A DNA stretch of 64,000 nucleotides from Sinanaerobacter chloroacetimidivorans (GCF_018128545.1 NZ_JAGSND010000019.1:19573-83572), one strand, 5' to 3'; shown: positions 43,890 to 52,849, counted from the stretch's first letter. Program-made: numbers and translations. The notes: a model not told the origin generated them from the sequence alone.

Positions 43890-44837
43890 ATGATACAGAT
43901 ACTGCTGATTTCTATTTCCAGTGGCTTGCTTGTATATTTTCTGGTTCATCTGAAAACACCGATTTCTGAAAAGGAGATCGTGAAGGAGAGAATCAAAAAA
44001 TACTTCCGGAAGAGTTCAATAGATGATATTGAAGATCAGGTAATACGGGAACGTTATGAAAAAGCGCAGAAAAAAAAGAATATGAACAAACTGGTAAGCA
44101 AGGAATTTTCCGATTACGTTGCTTCATCAGGGGTTCGATTGACTGCAAATGAGTTTTTGTATGCCTGGATCGGTTCCGTTTTTATTCCTATGTTTCTATT
44201 TTCTCTCGTTGGCTTGCATATTATCACAGTGACAGCAATGGGAATCCTTGGTTTCGTAGTACCTCCTCTGCTGCTGCAGCGAGCCAGAAGAAAAAGACAG
44301 GAGCTTTTCAGCAGGCAGCTGGGAGAGGCGCTGGTAATCATGGGGAATGCGGTAAAGGGAGGCTTTTCCTTCCGACAGGCAATGGAAAGTGTCGCTTCGG
44401 ATATGCAGACGCCTATCGCTGCGGAGTTTGAACGGGCCATCAGAGAGATACACTTTGGGGTGCCTCAGGAAGAAGCCCTGCTTCATATGACGGAACGTAT
44501 GAAAAACAGGGACCTGGATCTGTTGGTATCGGCTGTTCTCACTTCAGCCAAGGTAGGGGGTAACCTGTCGGATATTATGGATGTCATCGCCAATACCATC
44601 AAGGACCGGATCCGGATCAAGCAGGAAGTTCGAGTTCTTACATCGTCAGGGCGAATTTCTGCCTTGATTATTGGACTGCTTCCGCTGATCCTTTTTATCG
44701 CACTGATGTTTATTAATCCGGAGTATGTCAAATACTTCATCAATAGTTTTTTAGGAAATATCATGTTGGTTATCAGTGTAATTCTTGAACTTATCGGTTT
44801 CTTAGCAATTAGGAAAATTGCGGATATTCAATATTGA
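43890..44837 (+). CDS. TadB-like inner membrane platform protein
   Basis: 315 residues, type II secretion F-domain protein with a pair of membrane segments near residues 95-135 and another pair at the C-terminus; conserved RQLGEALVIMGNAVKGGFSFRQAMESVA and the acidic IREIHFGVPQEEAL segment. ATG 43890 with AGGTG just upstream is used; an earlier in-frame ATG lies inside tadA. Confidence 0.93.
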   Translation: MIQILLISISSGLLVYFLVHLKTPISEKEIVKERIKKYFRKSSIDDIEDQVIRERYEKAQKKKNMNKLVSKEFSDYVASSGVRLTANEFLYAWIGSVFIPMFLFSLVGLHIITVTAMGILGFVVPPLLLQRARRKRQELFSRQLGEALVIMGNAVKGGFSFRQAMESVASDMQTPIAAEFERAIREIHFGVPQEEALLHMTERMKNRDLDLLVSAVLTSAKVGGNLSDIMDVIANTIKDRIRIKQEVRVLTSSGRISALIIGLLPLILFIALMFINPEYVKYFINSFLGNIMLVISVILELIGFLAIRKIADIQY

Positions 44838-44848
44838 GGGATTTTCTT

Positions 44849-45793
44849 ATGATGATATATTTGATAGCGGTCACGGCAGGAATGCTGATTTATACACTTA
44901 TTTTTATAAAATTAAGCAGTTATGGCCAACAGAAGGATTTAATAAAAAAAAGACTTCACTCTGTTGCCGATCACAAGAAAAATTTTTCATTGGATGAAGA
45001 GCTGAGCAAGCCATTGTCCGAACGTATTTTCAAACCATTATTTAAAAATATACTTCAGGGAATCAGAAGGTTTATACCGGAAGAAAGAACCGCAAATGGG
45101 AAAGCCCAAAGCAGTCAAAGCATAAAGTTAAAAAAACAGCTGCGACAGGCAGGCATAAAAATATCGGTAAATGAGTATCATCTGGTTCGTCTTATGGTTA
45201 TGTTCGGATCAGGTGCGATTTTAGCGATGATTTCCTTATCACTGGATTTGCCGTTATTCGGTATTTTTTTTCTCGGAATGATTGGCATTTATGCAGCCTT
45301 TGTGATTCTAAGATTTCATCTGGCGAGGAGGATTTCTTATCGACACAGCGAAATGCAGAAAATGCTGCCGGAAGTATTGGATATGCTGAGCGTCAGTGTG
45401 GAGGCGGGACTTGGATTGGAACAGGCCATGGTGCATGTGGTCAATCATTTTGAGGGGCCTCTCATTGATGAAATAGCCATAACGAATCGGGAAATGTCCA
45501 TGGGCAGAAATCGAAAAGAAGCGCTGCTCCTTCTGGGTGACAGGTGTGAGATTGAAGAGATGAAAACCTTTGTCAGAGCCATTGTACAAGCTATGCAGCT
45601 GGGAATTTCCATCAAGAACGTGCTTCGTTCCCAATCTGCATTAATGCGCCAGACCAGGAGAAATAAAATTGAGGAAAAGGCCATGCAGGTCTCGGTTAAA
45701 ATCCTACTGCCGATGGCATTTTTCATATTTCCGGTCATTTTTATTGTTTTACTAGGACCTGCTTTTGTTAAAATTGCTGTTAATTTTTTATAG
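44849..45793 (+). CDS. TadC-like inner membrane platform protein
   Basis: 314 residues, second F-domain platform protein (MLPEVLDMLSVSVEAGLGLEQAM, ITNREMSMGRNRKEALLLL, FVRAIVQAMQLGISIKNVLRSQSALMR). Membrane segments near the N-terminus, 125-160 and the C-terminus. ATG 44849 has GAGGG 8 bases before it; an in-frame TTG at 44834 is less likely. Forms the platform with TadB. Confidence 0.93.
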   Translation: MMIYLIAVTAGMLIYTLIFIKLSSYGQQKDLIKKRLHSVADHKKNFSLDEELSKPLSERIFKPLFKNILQGIRRFIPEERTANGKAQSSQSIKLKKQLRQAGIKISVNEYHLVRLMVMFGSGAILAMISLSLDLPLFGIFFLGMIGIYAAFVILRFHLARRISYRHSEMQKMLPEVLDMLSVSVEAGLGLEQAMVHVVNHFEGPLIDEIAITNREMSMGRNRKEALLLLGDRCEIEEMKTFVRAIVQAMQLGISIKNVLRSQSALMRQTRRNKIEEKAMQVSVKILLPMAFFIFPVIFIVLLGPAFVKIAVNFL

Positions 45794-45803
45794 GGGTGGT
45801 AAC

Positions 45804-46145
45804 ATGATTCTTTACAGTGAAAATAAAGTAATCGCAAATCGTATTCAAATAGCAGATTCTTTCCTTGCAAGACTGATAGGTCTTTTAGGCAAAAAAAGCC
45901 TTTCTGAGGAAGAAGGTATGCTGCTTTTTCATTGTCCCGCCATTCATTGCTTTTTTATGAAGATGGCCATTGATGCTGTCTATTTATCAAATGAAATGAA
46001 GGTTCTTTACATTGAGACATTGAGACCCTGGAAGATGGGGAAGTATGTCAGAAAGGCGGCTCACGTACTGGAGCTTGCTGAAGGGACAGCACACGAAAAA
46101 ATCAGATTGGGGGAGCAGCTGCAATTATCGGTGAATCAAGAATAG
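45804..46145 (+). CDS. DUF192 protein
   Basis: 113 residues, a single DUF192 domain: ARLIGLLGKKSLSEEEGMLLFHCPAIHCFFMKMAIDAVYLS, ending in VLELAEGTAHEKIRLGEQLQL. No signal peptide. Located 10 bases after tadC. DUF192 genes recur near Tad-type loci in Bacillota in my recollection, but function is unknown. Confidence 0.85.
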   Translation: MILYSENKVIANRIQIADSFLARLIGLLGKKSLSEEEGMLLFHCPAIHCFFMKMAIDAVYLSNEMKVLYIETLRPWKMGKYVRKAAHVLELAEGTAHEKIRLGEQLQLSVNQE

Positions 46146-46157
46146 GAGGATCGTCGT

Positions 46158-47195
46158 ATGGCATTAAACAAGCTGGACAGCGGAAATAACCATGATATGA
46201 ATATCGTGGAATTGCTGCGTGTAAAAACAGAGGAAGCAGATATGGACGCTTATCTGAAAACATCTTTTGGTGGATATACCAAGCAGTCCGTTCTGGAATA
46301 TCTCTCTATACTCAGAAAGAATCAGCAGATCATGTCGGAAACCTTTTACAAGAATCAGCAAACCCTCTATGAGGAAAAGGAAAAAGTCAGAAAAAATAAT
46401 GAATCTCTGCAGATAAAACTGGATAAGCTTGACACGGAATACCAGAATCTTTGCGAAGCAATGATGACCTTTAAGCTTGAAAATAAAGAGTTTACAGTTC
46501 AGGATATCATTGCCCTGAAGAATCATATTGCGGCGCTGGAAGAGGAACTGAAAAGAAGCAGAGATACGAAGGCGAATCTGGAAAAGAAGATCGATTTCAT
46601 GGATCAGGCAAATCATGATTTAATGATCAAACTGGAGCAGTCCAATCTGGAGACGGAAGCGCAAAAGGAAATGCTTATCGCCGAAAAGATGGAATCCAAA
46701 AAACTCAGAGATATGGTTTCGGATTTATCCAGCCGCCTTGAAACTGAAAGAGATGAAATTAAATATTGGAAAGCGCTTCAGACGGAAGGGCAGGTGGCAC
46801 AACTCACTGCAAAGGTAAATGAGCTTACAGAGCAGCTTTCCGTACAGACGGACCTTATTGCAAAACAGAATACAGATCGTATGATGAGAGAACAGGCCAT
46901 GGAATCCTTAACAGCTGAGGTTGCTGCGTTAAAGTCTACGATACGGGCTTTGACGGAGTCCTTGGAAAACATCAATATTCAAAATGATAAGCTGATCCAG
47001 TCCAATAAGACCCTTACGATTCAAATGGAAGAGGAATACAAAAAAACGATGAATCTGATTCAGGAAAAGTCGGATATCACCATAGATAAACTCATCGCCT
47101 TGAAAAAGCTGAGTGAGGCGGAGTCTAAAATCTCTATGCTGGAGGTGCAGCTGAATAAAGGAAAGAAGATGGAGGAAATCAATAGTATAAAATAA
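46158..47195 (+). CDS. DivIVA-like long coiled-coil protein
   Basis: 345 residues, almost entirely predicted coiled coil from about residue 50 onward (long heptad runs rich in Glu, Lys, Leu). The N-terminal AYLKTSFGGYTKQSVLEYL recalls the DivIVA/GpsB membrane-binding motif (FGGYDxxxVDxFL). No membrane segment. It is the last gene of the Tad run, 12 bases after DUF192. DivIVA proteins mark curved membrane at poles and septa, so this could be a polar or septal landmark for the pilus machine together with TadZ. That role is inference. Confidence 0.72.
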   Translation: MALNKLDSGNNHDMNIVELLRVKTEEADMDAYLKTSFGGYTKQSVLEYLSILRKNQQIMSETFYKNQQTLYEEKEKVRKNNESLQIKLDKLDTEYQNLCEAMMTFKLENKEFTVQDIIALKNHIAALEEELKRSRDTKANLEKKIDFMDQANHDLMIKLEQSNLETEAQKEMLIAEKMESKKLRDMVSDLSSRLETERDEIKYWKALQTEGQVAQLTAKVNELTEQLSVQTDLIAKQNTDRMMREQAMESLTAEVAALKSTIRALTESLENINIQNDKLIQSNKTLTIQMEEEYKKTMNLIQEKSDITIDKLIALKKLSEAESKISMLEVQLNKGKKMEEINSIK

Positions 47196-47406
47196 GATCG
47201 TTATTAACACTCGATGCTGGTTGAATATCACATTTTACAATAATAGTAAAAAAGGGGACAACACAATTGCACCGGGTAATATTGACGAAGTAGAAATAGT
47301 GTGATTTCGCATCTGCTATCCTGCGCCTGTGTGACAGGCTTGGACCATCTCGCTGAAAACTTCAACTGAAAGGAATTCTTTCGTTTATCCCCCTTATTTA
47401 GTGCAT

Positions 47407-47440
47407 AAAAAAACAGGGACCACATTGGCCCTGTTTTTTT
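47407..47440 (+). terminator. Bidirectional terminator between the Tad operon and the ABC transporter
   Basis: AACAGGG-CC (47412-47421) pairs with GG-CCCTGTT (47427-47435) with a run of A on the left and T on the right, so it can act on both strands. The preceding 47196-47400 is non-coding; it holds a small hairpin (GCCTG/CAGGC near 47320-47340) but no recognisable RNA family. Confidence 0.85.
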
Positions 47441-47477
47441 AAGAAGTCAGGTCATAAAAGATGTAATGCTAACGAAA

Positions 47478-48278
47478 TTAAATATGCAAATCCTTTTTTG
47501 AAAATACCGCAATCGCTGCTGAAAATAGCACAATTGCACCGATGAACAGTACAATCATTCCCGCAATCGCACCGGTTTCTCCCGCGATGATTCCCTCTGG
47601 GCTAAACAAGGTGAAAAATGTGGCGTATTTCGCGTTTTCCACTTGTTCGCCTGTGTTTGAAAGCATCTGGATAATATACGCTAATGCCGGGATGCCCGCA
47701 CCAAAGCCTACGCTGTATTTTGCATCGCTAAACAGGCATGAGCAGAAAAAGCAAATCCCGCCTATGAACAGATGCAAACATAAAAGTCCTAAGTTCAATA
47801 AAAGCAGTTTCCAGATATAAAGTTCTTCCGAGAAGCTTGCTTTTGAAACCGCAAGCTCAATCAAAGTCACATAAAGCACAAGTACGAAAATTCCTGTAAC
47901 TAGCACTGTGATCTGCGTAAATGCCACAGCACGGCGTTTTACGGGTGCGGCAAGAAGATAGGTTATGGAGCCTCTGTCCACATATTTCGCAATCAGCTTG
48001 TTTCCATAAAGAATGGCAAAAACCATAGGAAATACAATCAGAATAAATCCATATAAATATGACGACATAAACCCGAGAAGGGTTGTCGCACCGGCAGTCA
48101 TGCCCACAGCAGCCATGAATTCCGGCATTATTTTCACATATTCGTCCAGAAGAGCCATTTTTTCCGGATCAAACATGGAAATAATCATCGAGACATACAA
48201 TGTTAATACAGCGGCAAAAATCAAAAGCATTTTCCAGCTTCCTTTGACTCCCTGCTTATATAATGTAAAATTAAACAT
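47478..48278 (-). CDS. ABC-2 type transporter permease
   Basis: 266 residues with six likely membrane segments: MLLIFAAVLTLYVSMIISMF near the start, then the SSYLYGFILIVFPMVFAILYGNKLIAKYVDRGSITYLLAAPVKRR block typical of ABC-2 permeases. Its ATG overlaps the stop of the ATPase gene by one base. Substrate unknown; peptides, lipids or drugs are possible. Confidence 0.88.
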   Translation of the reverse strand: MFNFTLYKQGVKGSWKMLLIFAAVLTLYVSMIISMFDPEKMALLDEYVKIMPEFMAAVGMTAGATTLLGFMSSYLYGFILIVFPMVFAILYGNKLIAKYVDRGSITYLLAAPVKRRAVAFTQITVLVTGIFVLVLYVTLIELAVSKASFSEELYIWKLLLLNLGLLCLHLFIGGICFFCSCLFSDAKYSVGFGAGIPALAYIIQMLSNTGEQVENAKYATFFTLFSPEGIIAGETGAIAGMIVLFIGAIVLFSAAIAVFSKKDLHI

Positions 48279-49165
48279 TATTGCGCACCTCCGTAATATT
48301 GCATGAAGATTTCCTCAAGACTTTGAGTCGGAGCAGAGAGATTCGCCACGGGATAACGGTTCATCACGGCAATCAGCTCCTGGATATTATTCCGTACTGT
48401 TACAACTACTCGGTGATTCGTCAACACCTCTGTTTGTAAATTCTCTTTATTAGCAAAATTTTTGGCTGCTTGAGAATTTTCAAAAGTGATAACGTATTTC
48501 TTAACCTGTGCTGCTTTCAGCGCATCTACAGAATCTACCGCAGCCAGCTTGCCGTCTCGGATGATGCCGACCCGATGGCAGGTGCGCTCAACCTCCTCAA
48601 ACATATGGCTGGACATGAGAATCGTTTTGCCGCGTGTTTTTTCTTCTATGACCAGCTCAATAAAGCGGTTCTGCATTAGCGGATCAAGCCCGCTGGTCGG
48701 TTCATCAAGAATCAACACATCGGGATCATGCATAAAAGCCACTACAATGCCGGCCTTCTGTTTCATACCCTTACTCATTTTTTTCAGTTTACCACGAGGA
48801 TCAAATTCGAAACGATCGAGCAATTCTTTTTTACGATTATGAAACTTAATATCGCGGTATTTTTCCACAAATTCCAAAAAGTCTGTTCCTGTCATGTCGT
48901 CGAAGAAATTGATTTCACCGGGGATATAACCGAGCTTTTTCTGGATTGCCGCGCTGTGGCGCCAGCAGTCCAGTCCGCCGATGGAACAGGTTCCCGATTT
49001 CGGTTGAAGAAAGCCCATCAGATGCCGGATCGTGGTGGTCTTGCCTGCGCCGTTCGGCCCCAAAAATCCAAACACCTCTCCATTTTCCACCGAGAAGGAA
49101 AGATCAAACACACCGCGTCCATCCCCGTAATCCCTTGTAAGATTTTGAATTTCAATTACACTCAT
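48278..49165 (-). CDS. ABC transporter ATP-binding protein
   Basis: 295 residues: Walker A GPNGAGKTT, Q-loop GFLQP, signature MSKGMKQK (variant of LSGGQ), Walker B VLILDEPTSGLDP and the H-loop SSHMFEEVE, then a C-terminal extension as in drug/bacteriocin exporters of the BcrA/CcmA type. AAGGAGAG site before the ATG. Translationally coupled with the permease. Confidence 0.93.
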   Translation of the reverse strand: MSVIEIQNLTRDYGDGRGVFDLSFSVENGEVFGFLGPNGAGKTTTIRHLMGFLQPKSGTCSIGGLDCWRHSAAIQKKLGYIPGEINFFDDMTGTDFLEFVEKYRDIKFHNRKKELLDRFEFDPRGKLKKMSKGMKQKAGIVVAFMHDPDVLILDEPTSGLDPLMQNRFIELVIEEKTRGKTILMSSHMFEEVERTCHRVGIIRDGKLAAVDSVDALKAAQVKKYVITFENSQAAKNFANKENLQTEVLTNHRVVVTVRNNIQELIAVMNRYPVANLSAPTQSLEEIFMQYYGGAQ

Positions 49166-49202
49166 AAATACTCTCCTTGAAATACACTTTAAGGATTTTC
49201 AG

Positions 49203-49223
49203 ATAGCGGCCTATTTCCGCTAT
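49203..49223 (-). promoter_or_regulatory. Inverted repeat in the ABC operon leader
   Basis: ATAGCGG (49203-49209) and CCGCTAT (49217-49223) form a perfect 7-bp inverted repeat 38 bases upstream of the ATPase start. Candidate operator or leader hairpin; no regulator gene is adjacent. Confidence 0.4.
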
Positions 49224-49274
49224 TATTTCCTCGTTCTATTCTTCCCATAAAAATCAATTTAGTCTCATTTTTCC

Positions 49275-49289
49275 GTTCGAATCCCACCA
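49275..49289 (+). repeat. Left 15-bp direct repeat (tRNA T-loop sequence)
   Basis: GTTCGAATCCCACCA is the T-loop and 3' stem sequence of a tRNA gene and is repeated exactly at 52819-52833; similarity continues weakly for another ~20 bases on the right. The rest of a tRNA is absent here. The two copies bracket the rph-tetR pair. Confidence 0.75.
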
Positions 49290-49304
49290 TACTTATAAAA
49301 TAAA

Positions 49305-49335
49305 AAGATATCCATCCGTTTGGATGGATATCCTT
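49305..49335. terminator. Perfect hairpin after the tRNA-like fragment
   Basis: GATATCCATCC (49307-49317) and GGATGGATATC (49322-49332) form an 11-bp stem with a 4-base loop, with A-rich sequence on the left and TTGTATT on the right. Probably a terminator, serving the leftward rph transcript or once a tRNA. Confidence 0.65.
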
Positions 49336-49422
49336 GTATTAAGAGGTTAGGTAAGAAAAGATGCCACTTGGGCGTGAGCAGTAAAATATGCTATAACTGA
49401 GCATGTATGGCAATTCATAAGG

Positions 49423-52041
49423 CTACCCCAATATTTCCACGTATCCGTCTGTACCATTCAGGCGCAGCCTCTGCCCGTCTTTGATCAGCTTCGTCGCGTT
49501 TTCCACGCCGACGACCGCCGGAAGACCGTATTCACGGGTAATCACCGCGCCATGCGACATTTCGCCGCCCACCTCGGTGACAAGCCCCGCAATGGTAACA
49601 AAAACCGGCGTCCAGCTTGGATCGGTAAAGGGGGTCACAAGAATGTCGCCTGTTTCAACATGGGCGTCCTCTAATCTGGAAACCACCCTCGCACGGCCCT
49701 CGACGACACCAGGTGACACGGGAACACCAATAAGCGCGTCTTCAGGGGTGCTACTGGCGTTATATTCTCCGGAGGGGACTTCTCCGTCCGACAAAATGAT
49801 ACGCGGCGGCGTCAGCTTTTCATAACGGGCGTATTCATTTTTGCGGTTCTCAATCAGAGTTTGATCCGCCCGGCCTGTTCTGACCGCTTCGCGGAACTCG
49901 TCAAAATAAAGATAGAATACATCGTTTACGTTATTGATAACGCCTGCGGCCGCGAGCTTTTCTGCTTCCTTCAAAAGCGCCCGTTTGTAGATCGCGAATC
50001 TGCTGACCCAGAAATATTTCGGGTACTCCCTTGCACCGACGAAGTTGCGGAATACACTGATCCTCTTCTTTGCTTTCTTCGCTTTTTTGGCGCCGCCGGG
50101 AAGCTTTTGAAGGCATCTGATGATCTCGTCTTCTTTTACCTTGGCTTCGTGTTTTCCCTGTTCAAACTTCACGATATGCTCTCCGGGATTTAAAAGCTTA
50201 ACGTCGCTCAGAATGACTGGGATGAGCTGCGTCGGCTTTTCGTCGAAGCGGGGTTTGGTAATGTCAATTTCCGCCGGACAGCGCATTCCGTATTTCTGAA
50301 GGAAATCCCTAATGACGGCTTCTGTCTCCGCACCACCTTGAAGCTTTAAAAGGCCATCGAAAAAGCTCTCGTCATCCGCATGAGCGAAGTATTCGCGTAC
50401 CTCAGGGTACTTGCGAACGACATCGGCAACACCGCAGATAGCAAGCCCCATCTCGGAGGTGACATTGTGCTCCACTGATTTTGACAGCGAGTTTGTAATA
50501 TTCTTCTCTCCCAGCCATTTTTCAGTATTTCTGTTGATCCAGCCTGACACGTACTGGCAGGCAAGCACCGCTCCGAAGCCTGTAGCGTCAAACAGCCTTG
50601 CCTGCAGCTCTTTTTTATCTTCAAGAATAAAATCAAATACCTCGTCCCCCGAAAGATTCCGGAGGCTTTGTTCAAGCTTCTGGAGTGAATTCTCGTTCAG
50701 TCTGATCATTTCGTCAAGAATGGTAGGGTCATTCTTTCTGTACATCCTGAATGCTTCTTTTATCCACGGGAGAAGGTTGGCTCCCTTTAACAGGTTGCCT
50801 TTCCCCTTCGGAAGGCCCTTAATGTAGTCGTTATTTTCCATGACCTTTCTAACGGCACTCGCCATCAACGGGTCCATGTTGTCGACTTTTTGCTTTACCA
50901 TCCGTCTGCCCTGCGGTGTAGTCAGGTCGAAGGTGATATCCACATATATCCGCCCGCCGGCCCGGTCTACGGGAAAAAGCGATGCGAATTCGAAAAACGA
51001 TATGCCGAGAGGCAAGATGGGATCGGTCATTACCTGCATATGGCCCACCGACATGTAGACGCGTTTTACATTGTCACGGCTTTCAGGGGCTGGAAAGAGT
51101 GTCGTGATGGGGCGGCTTTGAACAATGTAAAACTCGCCGGCAGCAAGACACCATTCGATATCCTGCGGACATCTGAAATGGTCCTCGATTTTCCTTCCAA
51201 TGCCGGCAAGGCGAAGGATCTGCGTCTCAGTAAGTGCCTGATTTTTCTGCCTGCCTTCTTCAATTTTCATTTCATGGGTACCTCCGCCTTCGGCGGCCCT
51301 GACTTCAAGCGTCTGTATGCCGGTTCTTTTAGAGACGATTACCCCGTCCTGGACTTTATAGGTGTCGGGATTCACAAGGCCGGACACCAATGCCTCGCCT
51401 AGTCCGAATCCGGCGTCAATCGACATGGTCTTTCTATCGGAGGTTAGGGGGTCGGAGGTAAACAAAATACCTGACACTTCCGACATCACCATTTTCTGTA
51501 TCACAACGGACAGCAGTACCTTTCGGTGATCGAAGCCATTCTGAATGCGATAGATCATGGCACGGTCGGTAAATAGAGAAGCCCAGCATTTAATTACATG
51601 CTTCAGTATTTCTTCCTGGCCTCTGATATTCAAATACGTATCCTGCTGACCGGCAAAGGAGGCGCCGGGCAGATCCTCAGCGGTAGCGCTTGAACGCACG
51701 GCAAAGGCCTGCTGCCTATCAAATGGTGACAACGCTTCAATGATGGCATTTTCAACCTCTTTTGGCATGCTTGAGTTTTCAATTACCGAACGAATGCTTC
51801 CGCTGATTTCCGAAATCAGGTCTTTTTCATCAGATTTTACTCCGACAAGTTTTTCGAGCAATTCTTTCAGCTGTGCATTGTTCTCCGTGAATTTTCTGTA
51901 TGCGTCGGTTGTAATGCAAAAGCCTTCGGGAACCCGAATTCCGTCAATTCCGGCCAGCTCCCCGAGGTTTGCGCCTTTGCCGCCCACAGCCGAAAGCTTG
52001 GTTTTGTCTATTTCAAGGAAGTTTAAAACATATGGTTTCAT
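49423..52041 (-). CDS. rph: Rifampin phosphotransferase-type protein (PEP synthase/PPDK superfamily)
   Basis: 872 residues in the order of rifampin phosphotransferases: N-terminal ATP-grasp region (GGKGANLGEL; AVRSSATAEDLPGASFAGQQDTYLN; SGILFTSDP; DIEWCL...IVQSRPITTL), a central ~400-residue domain (REYPKYFWVSR, YGMRCPAEIDITKPRF) and a C-terminal swivelling domain with the phospho-histidine H830 in GGEMSHGAVITREYGLPAVVG. These central motifs match Listeria/Bacillus Rph better than PEP synthase, which lacks them. Rph inactivates rifamycins using ATP, giving AMP and phosphate. ATG 52041 has a GAGGTGA site; a GTG at 52050 lies within that site. GC-richer than the left of the window, divergent from a TetR gene, and bracketed by tRNA-derived repeats. 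Confidence 0.85.
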   Translation of the reverse strand: MKPYVLNFLEIDKTKLSAVGGKGANLGELAGIDGIRVPEGFCITTDAYRKFTENNAQLKELLEKLVGVKSDEKDLISEISGSIRSVIENSSMPKEVENAIIEALSPFDRQQAFAVRSSATAEDLPGASFAGQQDTYLNIRGQEEILKHVIKCWASLFTDRAMIYRIQNGFDHRKVLLSVVIQKMVMSEVSGILFTSDPLTSDRKTMSIDAGFGLGEALVSGLVNPDTYKVQDGVIVSKRTGIQTLEVRAAEGGGTHEMKIEEGRQKNQALTETQILRLAGIGRKIEDHFRCPQDIEWCLAAGEFYIVQSRPITTLFPAPESRDNVKRVYMSVGHMQVMTDPILPLGISFFEFASLFPVDRAGGRIYVDITFDLTTPQGRRMVKQKVDNMDPLMASAVRKVMENNDYIKGLPKGKGNLLKGANLLPWIKEAFRMYRKNDPTILDEMIRLNENSLQKLEQSLRNLSGDEVFDFILEDKKELQARLFDATGFGAVLACQYVSGWINRNTEKWLGEKNITNSLSKSVEHNVTSEMGLAICGVADVVRKYPEVREYFAHADDESFFDGLLKLQGGAETEAVIRDFLQKYGMRCPAEIDITKPRFDEKPTQLIPVILSDVKLLNPGEHIVKFEQGKHEAKVKEDEIIRCLQKLPGGAKKAKKAKKRISVFRNFVGAREYPKYFWVSRFAIYKRALLKEAEKLAAAGVINNVNDVFYLYFDEFREAVRTGRADQTLIENRKNEYARYEKLTPPRIILSDGEVPSGEYNASSTPEDALIGVPVSPGVVEGRARVVSRLEDAHVETGDILVTPFTDPSWTPVFVTIAGLVTEVGGEMSHGAVITREYGLPAVVGVENATKLIKDGQRLRLNGTDGYVEILG

Positions 52042-52060
52042 TAAAATCACCTCTGTAAAG

Positions 52061-52162
52061 TTTTGAAATATGTGCCTTATGATTTCATAATATACCTGCC
52101 AAAGTCATGTTGTCAATATGTTTTGAAATATATATTGCAATATTACAAAACTATGGTATGAT
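52061..52162. promoter_or_regulatory. Divergent rph/tetR promoters with repeated TTTTGAAATAT elements
   Basis: For rph (minus strand): TTGACA (52116-52111), 17 bases, TATTAT (52093-52088). For tetR (plus): TTGCAA (52135-52140), 16 bases, TATGAT (52157-52162). TTTTGAAATAT occurs at 52061 and again at 52121, and an inverted relative (ATATTACAAAA) ends at 52150. These are candidate TetR operator half-sites covering both promoters. Confidence 0.6.
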
Positions 52163-52180
52163 AGTTCTAAGGTGATAATT

Positions 52181-52765
52181 ATGAACGGTTACGAAAAAAG
52201 AACGAAAGCAAAGAAGGAAGCAATCATCAATGCCGCCAGGGAGCTTTTTACCGAGCGCGGCGTTACGGAAGTCGGAGTCGGTGAAATCGCGAAAAAAGCA
52301 CATGTTTCACAGGTATCGATCTATAACTACTTCGGAGATAAGAACACCCTAGCCAAAGAGGTGTTGATTGACATTCTTGATAAAGTGATTCAAGAATATG
52401 AAGAAATTCTGAACAGAGAAATCCCTTTTCCGGAAAAAATTAAGATAGTCATGGCAAAAAAGCATGACGCGGTGATTGAGGCAAGCCGTTCTCATTTCAG
52501 CGAGTATGCATGGTCAGATAAAGCTTTTCAGCATGTATACTGGGAAGCGGCAACGATAAAATCGATTCATATCTATTCACAATTTATCGATCTTGGGAAA
52601 AAAGAAGGAGCGATTGACGAGCATATTCCGAATGACGCGATATTAAAATATCTTTACGCGTCGATATCCATCATGCAGGAGCCCGACTATCTGAAAACCA
52701 GCGACGAATATAAACTGGGGATCTTCCGGTTATTTTTGTACGGCTTATTGGGAAAAGAGGACTGA
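52181..52765 (+). CDS. TetR-family transcriptional regulator
   Basis: 195 residues: the N-terminal TetR helix-turn-helix AIINAARELFTERGVTEVGVGEIAKKAHVSQVSIYNYFGDKNTLAKEV and an all-helical ligand-binding region with no recognised subfamily. ATG 52181 follows AAGGTGAT. Divergent from the rifampin phosphotransferase-type gene and probably its repressor; the inducer could be a rifamycin or another aromatic compound, which is inference. Confidence 0.92.
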   Translation: MNGYEKRTKAKKEAIINAARELFTERGVTEVGVGEIAKKAHVSQVSIYNYFGDKNTLAKEVLIDILDKVIQEYEEILNREIPFPEKIKIVMAKKHDAVIEASRSHFSEYAWSDKAFQHVYWEAATIKSIHIYSQFIDLGKKEGAIDEHIPNDAILKYLYASISIMQEPDYLKTSDEYKLGIFRLFLYGLLGKED

Positions 52766-52818
52766 TTTACTCATCATCCGTCTTGAGGTTTCCAGCGGAG
52801 AGGCGGCCGCCCTTGCGG

Positions 52819-52833
52819 GTTCGAATCCCACCA
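52819..52833 (+). repeat. Right 15-bp direct repeat (tRNA T-loop sequence)
   Basis: Second exact copy of GTTCGAATCCCACCA. Upstream bases (52784-52818, TTGAGG to GCGG) look like a decayed tRNA 3' half with a mismatched T stem, so this is a tRNA remnant rather than a functional gene. Confidence 0.72.
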
Positions 52834-52849
52834 CAGTTACAAAAAAACA

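Noticed and set aside
47196..47406. Riboswitch or small RNA in the gap after the coiled-coil gene
   Set aside because: Only one short hairpin (GCCTG/CAGGC) is seen and no conserved motif; left as unexplained non-coding sequence.
49423..52041. Plain phosphoenolpyruvate synthase (ppsA)
   Set aside because: The central domain motifs and length fit rifampin phosphotransferases better, and the TetR neighbour and island setting are unlike a core gluconeogenic gene.
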